Shown here: one piece after another, positions 43,176 to 52,414 of the stretch
Numbering within the stretch: position 1 is the first letter of the stretch
Layout: each line of letters starts with the position of its first letter
Source: a bacterium
GTDB lineage: Bacteria > Myxococcota > UBA727 > JAUIJE01
Assembly: GCA_030431455.1 (NCBI GenBank)
Contig: JAUIJE010000013.1
Location: forward strand, 124,001-188,000
Length of the DNA: 64,000 nt
Direction of reading: 5' to 3'
Position numbers and translations under genes: made by a program
The notes under the pieces: model-generated
Told to the model about the DNA's origin: nothing
What the model saw: only the letters and a program-made list of their open reading frames with translations
Database searches by the model: none

Positions 43176-43901
43176 CTACGGCGGGATGCGCCAGATTTGG
43201 AGGGTGTAGCCGCCGATGTCGGTGGTCACCGCGGTGACGATCAACGTCGTGTCTCCCGGGGGCACATAGATCGCGCAATCGGGGCTGCCGGTGCAGTGCA
43301 GCCCCGCGCTCGTGCCGTTGCTGACGTTGACCGTCCACGTGCCGCCCCCACCGCCGACGATGGACGCGCAGAACGGGTCGCCGGGGGTCACGTCCCGGAA
43401 ATAGCTGTCGGGCGTGCCCACTGACGCACTGTCTGAAATCGTCTCCACCACCAAGCCCGGCTCGTTGCACGTCACCGCTGGCAACCCGGCATCCGGACCA
43501 CCCGCATCCGGAACGCCCGCGTCGACCCCCGCATCGGGGGCGCCGGCATCCACGCCGCCCGCGTCGATCACCCCGCCATCCCCATCCCCATCGCCAGAAG
43601 AACCGGCGTCGGCGGCTCCGCCGTCCGACGGTTCTTCCAAGCCGCCGTCAGGCGGCCAGTCCCCATCTCCATCTCCGTCACCATCCCCATCCCCATCGCC
43701 AGAAGAACCGGCGTCGGCGGCTCCGCCGTCCGACGGTTCTTCCAAGCCGCCGTCAGGCGGCCAGTCTCCATCGCCGTTGCCGCCGTCCTCGCCCGCGCCG
43801 GCGTCGAGCAAGGTCGGATCGACACAGGCCGAACCGCACCCGGTCAGGAAGGCCATCACCGCCACCAAAAGAACCCACCACCGCATGCTCGGCATCTGCA
43901 T
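43176..43901 (-). CDS. Lipoprotein with duplicated Asp/Gly-rich linker
   Basis: A 241-aa protein. The start ATG 43901 has AGGAG upstream. Lipobox LTGC is followed by a linker of about 100 residues rich in Asp, Gly, Ala and Pro, including GD repeats and DAG motifs. The block WPPDGGLEEPSDGGAADAGSSGDGDGD occurs twice. The C-terminal 90 residues are beta-rich with four Cys (TCNEPGLVVE, FCASIVGG, LHCTGSPDCAIYV), probably a small disulfide-bonded domain. Surface exposure is inferred from linker type. Confidence 0.75.
   Translation of the reverse strand: MQMPSMRWWVLLVAVMAFLTGCGSACVDPTLLDAGAGEDGGNGDGDWPPDGGLEEPSDGGAADAGSSGDGDGDGDGDGDGDWPPDGGLEEPSDGGAADAGSSGDGDGDGGVIDAGGVDAGAPDAGVDAGVPDAGGPDAGLPAVTCNEPGLVVETISDSASVGTPDSYFRDVTPGDPFCASIVGGGGGTWTVNVSNGTSAGLHCTGSPDCAIYVPPGDTTLIVTAVTTDIGGYTLQIWRIPP
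43576..43765. repeat. 85-bp perfect tandem duplication inside the lipoprotein linker
   Basis: Bases 43576-43660 and 43681-43765 are identical over 85 positions, offset by 105 bases (35 codons), so the reading frame is kept. Identity at synonymous sites shows the duplication is recent. Confidence 0.9.
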
Positions 43902-44003
43902 CGTTCTGCTCCTGCGTCGGGGCAGCATACTCCCCGGCGCCGAGCGCTTGGATGTTTGCTGGCACGTCGTGCGATTCGCGAATGGCCTCGGGTCCCGGAT
44001 CTG

Positions 44004-45065
44004 TCAGCCGCCGCAGCCGTTCTGGCTTGTCACAGTTTGCCACACCACCGGCACGCCGGTGCCGGGCACATCCTGGAATGCCAATGGCCAGCTTTGACAC
44101 CACCACGACCCACATTGGCTTTGCCGCTGGACGTGGGTGTGCGGCCCCGTCGACCAACCCGTGCCCCCGCTGTGCCCCACGAGCTGCCCGCGCACGACCC
44201 CATCCCCCAATTGCACGTCGGCGCGGTTGAGGTGCAGGTAGAGCGTGGCGCTGCCATCGCTGTGGCCGAGCACCACGTAGTTCACGTGGTTGGCGCATTC
44301 GGCGCCGCCGCCGTTGTAGCAGGGGTGGCCAGGGGTGATGTCGGTCTTGGCCATGAGCACGACGCCGTGGTCCATGGCCAGCAACGGGGTGTTCAGCGGC
44401 AGGCCAAAGTCGAACGCGTAGTTGGCAATGCCATTGTGCGAGTAGGCGCTGCTGTTGCCCTGGGTGACGGTGGTGCTGGTGCCGCAGGTCAGGGGGAGCA
44501 AAAATCCCGCGGTGGGTTCGGGCGGTGTCTCGTCGGTGCAGGTGGCGTAGACCGCGGAGATGTAGCCGGTGACGGCGGCGGTCTCGATCTGCCACCACCA
44601 GGTCTCGCCCGAGATGGCCTCGCCCTCTGTGCCGCTGAGCGCGGCGACGGTTTGGCCCTCCACGAGGGTGCCCACCGGCGCGCCGGAGGTGTCCGGCGTC
44701 GGGCGAACATTCAGTGGATAGCCGGCGGTGCCGGTCACCTGCACGAAGGGACAGGCGGGCGCGGGTTCGGGGGCGGGCTCCGGTTCGGGGGCGGGCTCCG
44801 GCTCCGGCGCTGGGGAAGGTTGTGGCTCCGGCTCGGAGGAAGGTTGTGGCTCCGGCTCGGGGGAAGGTTGCGGCTCCGGCTCGGGCGTGAGCTCGGGCTC
44901 GGGCAGGACCTCAGGCCCGGGACCGGCGTCGACGGGCGGCGCACCGGCGTCGAACCCCCACGCGATCGGCCCGTCCGGGCTGTCGCCGGTGTGGTCGGGG
45001 CCGCAAGCGAGCACGAGGAAGACGAAGGCGGCGGTGGCGGCGGAGAGCAGGAAGGGCGTTTTCAT
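44004..45065 (-). CDS. Lipoprotein with SH3b and M23 (LytM) peptidase domains
   Basis: A 353-aa protein with lipobox LVLAC (Cys21), then a Pro/Glu linker in which PEPEPQPS-type units recur (about 50-105). An SH3b-like domain (about 110-165: [29 protein letters not shown]) precedes an M23 peptidase domain: [12 protein letters not shown] (metal His and Asp), [16 protein letters not shown] and the H-x-H motif in GPHTHVQ. The active-site set looks complete. It would bind and cut peptidoglycan cross-links or act in divisome control. A promoter with direct repeats lies upstream, and it is divergent from the iron operon. Confidence 0.87.
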   Translation of the reverse strand: MKTPFLLSAATAAFVFLVLACGPDHTGDSPDGPIAWGFDAGAPPVDAGPGPEVLPEPELTPEPEPQPSPEPEPQPSSEPEPQPSPAPEPEPAPEPEPAPEPAPACPFVQVTGTAGYPLNVRPTPDTSGAPVGTLVEGQTVAALSGTEGEAISGETWWWQIETAAVTGYISAVYATCTDETPPEPTAGFLLPLTCGTSTTVTQGNSSAYSHNGIANYAFDFGLPLNTPLLAMDHGVVLMAKTDITPGHPCYNGGGAECANHVNYVVLGHSDGSATLYLHLNRADVQLGDGVVRGQLVGHSGGTGWSTGPHTHVQRQSQCGSWWCQSWPLAFQDVPGTGVPVVWQTVTSQNGCGG

Positions 45066-45074
45066 GGGGTCCCC

Positions 45075-45120
45075 AGATAGTTATCTAGCTATCTAGTTGC
45101 ACGCTAACGACTTCTGTCAA
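45075..45120 (-). promoter_or_regulatory. Promoter region of the M23 lipoprotein gene with repeats
   Basis: On the minus strand a perfect TTGACA -35 (45115-45120) precedes an AT-rich stretch carrying the direct repeat TATCTAG-C-TATCTAG (45082-45096) and the overlapping palindrome AGATAGTTATCT (45075-45086). These overlap the expected -10 and early leader, so they may be operator sites. No regulator can be assigned. Confidence 0.5.
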
Positions 45121-45231
45121 TCGGGCGGGGGCCGGCCCTGGGGGCGGCTTTCCGCGGGAGACCGCCCCCCTGACGGTGCCGGCGTGCCGCGGACGGATTC
45201 GCTTGCCGCTGTCCATGTGGTGTGGCAGGAA

Positions 45232-45262
45232 GATAATGTTGATTCTCATTCTCATAATCAAC
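45232..45262 (+). promoter_or_regulatory. Fur box candidate
   Basis: GATAATG is followed by GTTGATT-N11-AATCAAC, and the interior TCTCATTCTCAT gives the repeated NAT-A/T-AT-like hexamers of ferric-uptake-regulator sites. It is strongly AT-rich against the background and ends 43 bases before the first gene of the DUF4856-imelysin-HTTM operon. Iron-repressed expression is predicted. Confidence 0.72.
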
Positions 45263-45304
45263 AAAAACGGAAGTGACCGTTCGCCTGAGGTTGGAGTTCG
45301 CACC

Positions 45305-46783
45305 ATGCAACGCGTTTTGTTCTCACTTTGGTTGGCCGCGCTCCCTGCCGGCGCCCTGCTGATCACCGCCTGCCCCACGGAGCCTGGAGACGGAGATGGA
45401 GATGGCGACGGAGATGGCGACGGAGATGGAGACGGAGACGGAGACGGAGACGGAGATCCAGGCACCTACGCGTTCACCAGCAAGTTCGGCACCGGCAGCA
45501 GTGTGTCCTACGGCGGCCAGGCGTCGCGCCACCTTCTCATCGAGGAGATGAAGGGGTTCATCGGCACATTGGACGAAAACAGTGCCATTGCGCTTGCCCA
45601 CGAGGACATCATGGCGTCGTTGGTGTTCTTCTATGACTACGCCAACGCGGGGGGCACGGGCGAAGACACCCTGACGGTGACGCTTCCCGGCGACGGCTCC
45701 CTCGAGGAGTCCACCTTCGGGGAGGTGGGCGGAACCACCAGCTTGAAAGAGAAGATGCCGGGCATCAACATCGCCTGGGACGCCGGCGTGCTCGGCTACA
45801 AGGACGGCACCATGACCCCCGACGAGGTCGTGCTCGACATGTTCGACCAGTACGCCACCCTGGTGAACGGCCGCGCCCTCGACAGCGCCAACTTGCCCCA
45901 GGACCCGTTCGGCAATGACATTGCCAAGGCCTACGTCAGCCCCGCCGGCGTCGATCACCGCGAGCTGATCCAAAAGTTCCTCGGGGTGGTCCCGTACTCC
46001 CAGGCCACGGACAAGTACATCGACGACGGCGCAGATGGTTCGGGATTGCCCAGCGACAACACCGCGCTGGTCGAGGACAAGCCCTACACCGCCCTCGAGC
46101 ACGTGTGGGACGAAGCCTTCGGCTACTTCGGCGCCGCCCGCGACTACGATCTGTACACCGACGACGAAATCGCGGGCGCGGCCGACACCGAGCGGGGCCT
46201 CGGCTACTACGACACCGACGGCGATGGCCAGATCAGCCTCTACACCGAGGTGAACAAAGGCCACGCGGTCAACGCGGCCAAACGCGACCGGGGGGTGACC
46301 GGCCTGGACCTCACCGCGCAAGCCTTCGACGCGTTCATGGCCGGGCGCACGTTGATCGCTGAGAACGAGGCCCTGGACAGCGCCCAAATGGCCACCCTCG
46401 AGGGCCACCGTGACCAAGCGGTGCAAGCGTGGGAACACGCCATCGCCGCCACCGTCATCCACTACATCAACGACACCGTGGGGGACATGGACCGCTTCGA
46501 CAATCCCTGCGACACCCCCGACGAGGAGGACTGCTATCGCTTCCTCGACCACGCCAAACACTGGTCGGAGATGAAGGGCTTTGCCCTGATTCTGCAGTTC
46601 AACCCGCACTCCCCGTTGACCACCGCCGACCTCACCGACCTCTACGCCGCGATGGGGGACGCGCCGGTGTTGCCCGGCGCCGACGCCCAGACCGTCGCCG
46701 ACCACCGCGCGGGCCTGCTCGCCGCCCGCGACGCCCTCGGCACCGCCGAGGGCTTTTCCCCCGCCCACGTGGAAGCTTGGTAG
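45305..46783 (+). CDS. DUF4856-like lipoprotein of the iron operon
   Basis: A 492-aa lipoprotein (lipobox LITAC, Cys23) with 12 consecutive Gly-Asp pairs right after the lipidation site. The body is helical: SGQ-like opening (GGQASRHLLIEEMKGFI), a conserved-looking YTALEHVWDEAFGYFGAARDY block and LDHAKHWSEMKGFALILQFNPHSPL. These blocks match what I remember of DUF4856 proteins, which in Bacteroidetes lie beside imelysin and HTTM genes. Start ATG 45305, TTGGAG upstream. Probably an outer-membrane iron- or heme-related binding protein; ligand unproven. Confidence 0.78.
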   Translation: MQRVLFSLWLAALPAGALLITACPTEPGDGDGDGDGDGDGDGDGDGDGDGDPGTYAFTSKFGTGSSVSYGGQASRHLLIEEMKGFIGTLDENSAIALAHEDIMASLVFFYDYANAGGTGEDTLTVTLPGDGSLEESTFGEVGGTTSLKEKMPGINIAWDAGVLGYKDGTMTPDEVVLDMFDQYATLVNGRALDSANLPQDPFGNDIAKAYVSPAGVDHRELIQKFLGVVPYSQATDKYIDDGADGSGLPSDNTALVEDKPYTALEHVWDEAFGYFGAARDYDLYTDDEIAGAADTERGLGYYDTDGDGQISLYTEVNKGHAVNAAKRDRGVTGLDLTAQAFDAFMAGRTLIAENEALDSAQMATLEGHRDQAVQAWEHAIAATVIHYINDTVGDMDRFDNPCDTPDEEDCYRFLDHAKHWSEMKGFALILQFNPHSPLTTADLTDLYAAMGDAPVLPGADAQTVADHRAGLLAARDALGTAEGFSPAHVEAW

Positions 46784-46792
46784 GAGGCCACG

Positions 46793-47971
46793 ATGAAATT
46801 CTCCTTGCTCCCCCTGGTCGCGATGGTTGGTGTCACCGCCGCTTGTCCCAAAAGCACCGGCCAAGAGCCTGAGCCCGAGGTCGCGTTCAGCCGATCGCAA
46901 CTGCTCGAGAACCTCGCCGATGGGGTGTTCGTGCCCACGTACCAGGGGTTCGTCGACGCCAGCGGCGTGCTCGTCGACCGCGCCCGCACCTATGCCGCCG
47001 CCACCGGGGACGCCCGAGCCGCCGCCCGCGCGGACGCGCAGACCGCGTTCCTCGATGCCCACGCGGTGTGGCAACGCGCAGACCTCTACCAAGTCGGCCC
47101 CGCGGCGCCGTCCTACCGCCCCGGGGGCCAGAACATCCGCGATGAAATCTATTCGTTCCACGACGGCGTCAACCCCTGCGCGGTGGACCAACAGCTCGTG
47201 GCCAACGAGTTCGGCGCCGCCGGCTACTTCGACCAGCGGCTCATCCCCACCAAGGGCCTGGACGCCCTCGAGTACGTGCTGTTTTACGACGGGGCCGACA
47301 ACCAATGTCCGCCGCCCGCCACCATCAACACCAGCGGCGCGTGGGCCGCGCTGACCCCGGCCGAGCTCGGCACCCGACGAGAACGCTATGCCGAAGCATT
47401 GAGCCAGCATCTGCACACCCAGGCCCAACGGTTGGTGCAGGCCTGGTCCCCGGAGGGCGACGATTTCCGCAAGGAGTTCCTCGCCCGCGGCGAGACCTTC
47501 AGCTCAGAACGCGACGCCCTCGATGCGGCGTTCGCCGCGCTCTACTACCTGGAGCTGTTCACCAAAGACCGCAAGTTGTCTGTGCCCATCGGGCTGCATG
47601 TGGATTGTGCCGCCGCCCCCTGCCCCGAGTTCGCGGAGTCCTTGTGGTCGGCGGCGTCCACCCGCCACATCGAACAAAACCTCATCGCGTTCCGCGACGC
47701 ATTTTCAGGCAACGGAGGCTACGGTTGGTCGGACGCGCTCGTCGCCGAGGGCGCCGAGGAGCTGGCCACCCGCATGACCAGCCACCTCGACGCGGCCATC
47801 GCGTTGGTGAACGCCGAGACCCGCTCGGTGGATGAGCTGGTGCGCTCCGACCCAGAGCAGGCGCAACGCATCTACGAGGCGGTGAAGGCGGTGACCGACG
47901 ATCTCAAGAGCCAGTTCATCACCGTGCTCAACCTGAGCGTTCCCGATGAAGGCGCCGGGGACAACGACTGA
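46793..47971 (+). CDS. Imelysin-like (M75) lipoprotein
   Basis: A 392-aa protein (AGGAGG, 5 bases before ATG 46793) with lipobox TAAC. The imelysin fold is suggested by long helices and the opening FVPTYQGFVDAS, RADAQTAFLDAHAVWQRAD, and the motif GLDALEYVLF. In classical imelysin peptidases the corresponding G-x-H-x-x-E motif binds metal; here His is replaced by Asp (GLDALE), as in many imelysin-like binding proteins. Such proteins are iron-regulated and often act as iron or heme chaperones. Second gene of the operon. Confidence 0.83.
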   Translation: MKFSLLPLVAMVGVTAACPKSTGQEPEPEVAFSRSQLLENLADGVFVPTYQGFVDASGVLVDRARTYAAATGDARAAARADAQTAFLDAHAVWQRADLYQVGPAAPSYRPGGQNIRDEIYSFHDGVNPCAVDQQLVANEFGAAGYFDQRLIPTKGLDALEYVLFYDGADNQCPPPATINTSGAWAALTPAELGTRRERYAEALSQHLHTQAQRLVQAWSPEGDDFRKEFLARGETFSSERDALDAAFAALYYLELFTKDRKLSVPIGLHVDCAAAPCPEFAESLWSAASTRHIEQNLIAFRDAFSGNGGYGWSDALVAEGAEELATRMTSHLDAAIALVNAETRSVDELVRSDPEQAQRIYEAVKAVTDDLKSQFITVLNLSVPDEGAGDND

Positions 47972-47978
47972 GACCACG

Positions 47979-49337
47979 ATGAACGCGGTGTCTGCTCAAC
48001 CCCTGGGCCGTGACCGGCGGTGGCGTCGGTGGGCGCAGCGCGAGGTGTCGCTCGCCTCGCTGGCCGCGTTCCGCGTCCTGTTCGGGGCGGTGCTGCTCGT
48101 TGGCACCCTGCGTTTTCTCGGCCGCGGCTGGATCGAAAAGCAGTACGTCGAGCCCACGTTCTTTTTCAAGTACTGGGGCTTTTCCTTCATCGAGGTGTGG
48201 AGCCCGACCGGTCTCTACCTCCACTTTTCCGCAATGGCATTGTGCGCGGCCCTGATCTGCCTGGGGCTGTTCTACCGCGTGGCCACCGTCGGGTTCACCC
48301 TGCTGTTCGCCTACGCCGAGCTGATGGACGTCACCAACTACCTCAACCACTACATGCTGGTGATTTGGCTCTGTTTGTTGCTGTGCGTGAGCCCGGCGCA
48401 CGGCATGTGGTCGCTCGACGCCTGGCGCGCGCCGCGGCTGCGCCGCCACACCGTCCCCCTGTTCCTGCTTGTCACCTTTCGCGCCCAGGTCGCGGTGGTC
48501 TATCTGTACGCCGCCTGGGCCAAGGTCGGCGCCGATTGGCTGCTGCATGGGCAGCCCCTCGACATCTGGCTCTCGTCCCGCTCCGACATGTGGCTGGTGG
48601 GTCCGTTGTTCACGTTGCCGGCGACGCCGCTGGTGATGTCTTGGGCGGGTTTTTTGTACGACGCGACCATCGTCCTCTGGTTGAGCATCCCGCGCACCCG
48701 CCCGGTGGCGTACCTCGTCGTGCTTGGTTTTCATGGGTTCACCGGGGCGCTGTTCGACATCGGCATGTTCCCGGGCATCATGAGCGTGGCCACGTTGCTT
48801 TTCTTTTCCCCGTCGTGGCCGCTCCGGTTTGTCCCCCACCGCGCCCCGCCGACGACAAACCCGCGGCGGCCCGCTTGGCTCGCCCCGCTGTTGATGGGGT
48901 TTTTGCTCGTGCAGGTGCTTCTGCCCGCGCGGCACGTGCTCTACGGCGGCGACGTGCTCTGGCACGAACAGGGCATGCGGTACGCGTGGAAGGTCATGGT
49001 GCGCGAAAAGGCGGGCAGCGTGACCTATCGCGTCGTCGCCCGCGACGGCCACCGCACCTGGCATGTCGCGCCCACCGACTACCTCACCTGGCGACAGGCC
49101 AACGAGATGAGCGGCCAGCCCGACCTGATTCTCCAGCTCGGCCAACACATCGCCTGGGATTTTGCCCGCCGCGGGCGCGGCGACGTCGCGGTCTACGTCG
49201 ACGCGCTGGTGTCGCTCAATGGCCGCGCGGCCGCGCGCCTCATCGATCCTGGGGTCGATCTCACCACGGTGACCGATGGCATCGCACGCCACGCCTGGAT
49301 TCTGCCCGCCCCGGCCAGTCCCCCGCTCGGCGGCTGA
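47979..49337 (+). CDS. HTTM domain membrane protein
   Basis: A 452-aa protein with about nine transmembrane helices. The pattern [23 protein letters not shown]...[21 protein letters not shown] matches the horizontally transferred transmembrane (HTTM / vitamin-K-dependent gamma-carboxylase) family, as does [17 protein letters not shown] and [12 protein letters not shown]. The C-terminal 140 residues are soluble and periplasmic. HTTM genes accompany DUF4856 and imelysin genes in other phyla; function unknown, perhaps covalent modification or transport of iron complexes. Start ATG 47979, 7 bases after the imelysin stop. Confidence 0.85.
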   Translation: MNAVSAQPLGRDRRWRRWAQREVSLASLAAFRVLFGAVLLVGTLRFLGRGWIEKQYVEPTFFFKYWGFSFIEVWSPTGLYLHFSAMALCAALICLGLFYRVATVGFTLLFAYAELMDVTNYLNHYMLVIWLCLLLCVSPAHGMWSLDAWRAPRLRRHTVPLFLLVTFRAQVAVVYLYAAWAKVGADWLLHGQPLDIWLSSRSDMWLVGPLFTLPATPLVMSWAGFLYDATIVLWLSIPRTRPVAYLVVLGFHGFTGALFDIGMFPGIMSVATLLFFSPSWPLRFVPHRAPPTTNPRRPAWLAPLLMGFLLVQVLLPARHVLYGGDVLWHEQGMRYAWKVMVREKAGSVTYRVVARDGHRTWHVAPTDYLTWRQANEMSGQPDLILQLGQHIAWDFARRGRGDVAVYVDALVSLNGRAAARLIDPGVDLTTVTDGIARHAWILPAPASPPLGG

Positions 49338-49393
49338 CCGGTGGACTGGCCGATGGGACGCAGCCGGGTACAGTACCGGTGGTTGGGGGTCCT

Positions 49394-50992
49394 ATGCGGT
49401 TTTGGTGGCTTTTGGTGGTGATGATCGGCGCGGCGTCCACGGGTTGCCCGGGGAGCAGCACGGACGCGGGCCCCGAGCCCGAGGATGATGCAGGCGACGA
49501 ATGCCCCATCGGGAGCGAAGCTTGCCCCTGCACCCAGGGCGGCGCCTGTGACGAAGGGCTGACCTGTCTGAGCAACTTCTGCGTCGACGCCAGCGGCGAC
49601 GGCGATGGAGACGGCGATGGGGATGGAGACGGCGATGGGGATGGGGACGGAGACGGGGATGGGGACGGCGACGGGGATGGGGACGGAGATGGCGACGGGG
49701 ACGGCGACGGGGATGGAGACGGAGATGGCGACGGCGACGGAGACGGAGACGGCGACGGAGACGGCGACGGAGATGGAGACGGAGACGGGGATGGAGACGG
49801 CGACGGTGATGGGGATGGAGACGGAGACGGCGACGGAGACGGCGATGGAGACGGCGATGGGGACGGCGACGGGGACCTGTATTTCGATTGCAGCACGGTG
49901 CCGGAGGCCCCCGTCACCCAGACCGTGACCGGCGCGCGGGGCTATCACGGCCTGCTCATCGACGAGGACGGCTGGATGATCGGAGCGGACGATGGCGGCA
50001 ACCTCATGCGCGCCACCCGCACCGGCGACGTGCAGTTGTTCGTGCCCGGCGCCGGCCGGGGCCAACAGATGGCGTGGCTGTCGTCGGACAGCTTCGCGTG
50101 GGCCGCGGAGAACGATGCGTTGCAGCGCATGCACGCGTCCGGCGGAACCGAACTCATCACCGCCGGGCTCAATGCGTATGCAGTGGTCAAAGGCCGCGAC
50201 GGTTTGCTTTACACCATCCAGGACTACACCGCGCCGGTCTCCGACGTGGTCCGGGTGGACCCCGCCACCGGCGAGTCCGAGGTGTGGCTCGACTGGGACG
50301 TCGACGGGCCGGGGGACGGCGACCCGCACAGCCTCGCGTTCAACCGCGAAAACAACCGGATGTTCATCGGGACCATCTACAGCGGGACGATCTTCGTCGT
50401 GGAGCTCGACAACCAGCTCAACCCCTTGGGTCCGCCGCAGCCGTTCGCCACCGACGTGGGCGGTTGGCATGACGCCATCGCCGTCGACCTCTGCGAGAAC
50501 CTCTACGTGCCCGACTTCTTCTCCTCGACGCTCTTCCGCGTCGACCGGCACGGCCAAGCGGTCGAATACTGGACGGGCGGGTTCGACGCCTACACCCACG
50601 GCCTGCTGTGGGGCACCGGCACGTTCGGGTGGAGCGGTACCGCACTGTACGCTCCCCAGCCCTACAACGACCACAGCGTCATCGAGATCGACGTCGGCGT
50701 GCCCCCGGCGTCCGCCCCCCGCATCGCCATCAACCTCCCCGGCCCGCCCGGCACCGCCGACGCCGGCCCGTCGCCGGACGCGGGCGACCCCCTCGATGGC
50801 GGGTCCCTCGATCAGTGGATCTGTCCCGCGGCCTGGTACAACAGCGGCGGGTCCTGCGATTGCGGATGCGGCATCCGCGACGAAGACTGCGACGGCCCCG
50901 AGCCGGTCACCTGCGCGTATGTCTGGTGCAACCCGCCGGGCGACGGCCAGGGCGGGACGGTCGATCCCACCAACTCCGGGCTCTGCCTGTAG
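49394..50992 (+). CDS. Propeller-like lipoprotein with a 94-residue (Gly-Asp)47 linker
   Basis: A 532-aa protein with lipobox ASTGC, an early Cys-rich segment ([22 protein letters not shown]) and 47 uninterrupted Gly-Asp pairs (about residues 68-161). The globular half (about 170-470) has repeated turns such as [58 protein letters not shown] that resemble SMP-30/NHL-type propeller blades. A Cys-rich tail ([14 protein letters not shown]) closes it. Surface-exposed sensor or lactonase-like protein is possible, but no catalytic residues can be assigned. Confidence 0.75.
   Translation: MRFWWLLVVMIGAASTGCPGSSTDAGPEPEDDAGDECPIGSEACPCTQGGACDEGLTCLSNFCVDASGDGDGDGDGDGDGDGDGDGDGDGDGDGDGDGDGDGDGDGDGDGDGDGDGDGDGDGDGDGDGDGDGDGDGDGDGDGDGDGDGDGDGDGDGDGDGDLYFDCSTVPEAPVTQTVTGARGYHGLLIDEDGWMIGADDGGNLMRATRTGDVQLFVPGAGRGQQMAWLSSDSFAWAAENDALQRMHASGGTELITAGLNAYAVVKGRDGLLYTIQDYTAPVSDVVRVDPATGESEVWLDWDVDGPGDGDPHSLAFNRENNRMFIGTIYSGTIFVVELDNQLNPLGPPQPFATDVGGWHDAIAVDLCENLYVPDFFSSTLFRVDRHGQAVEYWTGGFDAYTHGLLWGTGTFGWSGTALYAPQPYNDHSVIEIDVGVPPASAPRIAINLPGPPGTADAGPSPDAGDPLDGGSLDQWICPAAWYNSGGSCDCGCGIRDEDCDGPEPVTCAYVWCNPPGDGQGGTVDPTNSGLCL
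49595..49876. repeat. Hexamer minisatellite encoding (Gly-Asp)47
   Basis: Bases 49595-49876 (282 bp, a multiple of 6) follow the GGN-GAY pattern without interruption. The third positions vary (GGC/GGA/GGG/GGT, GAC/GAT), so the tract is not a fresh slippage product. Confidence 0.95.
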
Positions 50993-51054
50993 GTCGATCC
51001 GGCACGGTCCCCGGCGGGTTCCGCCGCGCCAGTGTGATCTGGGGCGGAAAATTT

Positions 51055-51088
51055 CGGCCGATCCGCCAGGGTCGGCCGTTTCCGTTTT
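51055..51088 (+). terminator. Likely terminator after the propeller lipoprotein gene
   Basis: CGGCCGA and TCGGCCG pair (with an extra CC/GG) around GCCA, followed by TTTCCGTTTT. Gap 50993-51115 has nothing else. Confidence 0.6.
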
Positions 51089-51115
51089 GGACCTCTTTCG
51101 CTAGCGAGTCACATC

Positions 51116-52399
51116 ATGTCGAAGCATCTCCTTGCCCTCACCTCGTTTTCCCTCGGGTTGCTGGTCTGCCTCGGCTGCCCCCCGCCGGTGGCGTGCAGCG
51201 ATGACGCGACCTGCTTCGAAGGCGAAGCCTGCGTCGATGGATTCTGCGCGCCCAGCCCTGGCGACGGCGACGGAGACGGAGACGGAGATGGGGACGGCGG
51301 CGATGGCGACGGGGACGGCGATGGCGACGGCGACTGCCCCGCGGGCGCCCAGGACTGCGACGGCGACGGCATCTGTGACTACCTCAACCAAAACTCGAAC
51401 CACTGCGGCAGCTGCGGGAATGTATGCGCCACCGGCGTGTGCTCGGGCGGCACCTGCGTCGCCGGCGCCCTCCACGAGAACTTGTCGTACCCGGTGACCA
51501 TCCACCACGAGGGTGGCTACGTGTATTTCGCCGAGGAGGGCAACTCGGGCAGCGAGTCCGGCGCGGTCAAACGGTTCCCGACCTCCAACCCCACCCAAAT
51601 CGAGACGTTGGCCGCGGGCATGGAGTCACCGCGCGGCATCGCCATCGACAACGACGAGCTGTTCTTCATGGAGATGCGCTACCAGGTCGACGACGCTCTT
51701 TGGCACACCAAGAAGGCGGGCCCCCCGACCGAGGCCTCCCGCATCGAAGACGGTTGGGACCTCGAGGGCAGCGGTTCGTCGTTCTTGTACGGGCTCGCCG
51801 CCGGCGAGGGCTATGTCTTCTTCATGGACTACAGCGCGCTGCACCGGCGCGGGCTGCAGTCGGCGGTGATCGAGGAGGTCGACACCGGCGGCTCCTTCGC
51901 CAAGGGCCTGATGTACGACGACGGGTACCTGTTCTTTGTCCAGGCGGGCGTGGTCAAGCGTGTGGACGCCAACTTCGGCGCGCTGCCGACCCCCGAGCCG
52001 ATCGGGCTGGCCAACCTCCCCGACGGGCACACCGGCGTCTACAGCTGGACCCAAGACGAGGATTGGCTGTACTTCGGGTCCAACCCGAGCGCCCGCGAGG
52101 GTGGCATCACCCGGGTCCGCAAAGACGGCGCGATGACCGAGTTCATGGTGCCCGAGGTCAACCCGCTCGACACGTCCTCGGAGGACTGGGCCAAGGCCAG
52201 CGCCCTCGCCTCCGATGGTACGCACCTGTACTACGCGATCACGACGTCGGACGCGCGCATCTACCGCGTCGCGCTCGCGGCCGGGGCCGAGCCTGAGCTC
52301 ATCGCCGAGACCAACAACCCCACCGGCCTCACCGTCGATGATACGTTCGTGTACTGGACGTCCTCCGCCAGCGGTTCGATCTGGCGGTTGGCCAAATAG
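51116..52399 (+). CDS. Propeller-like lipoprotein with interrupted (Gly-Asp)12 linker
   Basis: A 427-aa protein with lipobox CLGC, Cys-rich segment (ACSDDATCFEGEACVDGFC), twelve Gly-Asp pairs with one extra Gly, and another Cys-rich module (CGSCGNVCATGVCSGGTC). The remainder has blade-like repeats: GGYVYFAEEGNSG, DDELFFMEMRY, GEGYVFFMDYS, DEDWLYFGSNPS, DGTHLYYAITTSD, DDTFVYWTSSASGSIWRL. It resembles the protein at 53185 more than the one at 49394. Probable secreted binding propeller. Confidence 0.78.
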   Translation: MSKHLLALTSFSLGLLVCLGCPPPVACSDDATCFEGEACVDGFCAPSPGDGDGDGDGDGDGGDGDGDGDGDGDCPAGAQDCDGDGICDYLNQNSNHCGSCGNVCATGVCSGGTCVAGALHENLSYPVTIHHEGGYVYFAEEGNSGSESGAVKRFPTSNPTQIETLAAGMESPRGIAIDNDELFFMEMRYQVDDALWHTKKAGPPTEASRIEDGWDLEGSGSSFLYGLAAGEGYVFFMDYSALHRRGLQSAVIEEVDTGGSFAKGLMYDDGYLFFVQAGVVKRVDANFGALPTPEPIGLANLPDGHTGVYSWTQDEDWLYFGSNPSAREGGITRVRKDGAMTEFMVPEVNPLDTSSEDWAKASALASDGTHLYYAITTSDARIYRVALAAGAEPELIAETNNPTGLTVDDTFVYWTSSASGSIWRLAK

Positions 52400-52414
52400 A
52401 GGTCTGATTTCAGC

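Noticed and set aside
43576-43765. Direct repeats considered as a mobile element or attachment site
   Set aside because: The repeat lies wholly in a coding linker and keeps frame; no integrase or transposase is nearby.
44728-45096. Plus-strand open frame antisense to the M23 lipoprotein gene
   Set aside because: It is a Gly/Ser-rich mirror of the Pro/Glu linker with no independent start signal.
49595-49876. Regular repeats considered as a CRISPR array
   Set aside because: There are no spacers. The unit is a 6-base coding repeat in frame with a lipoprotein gene.
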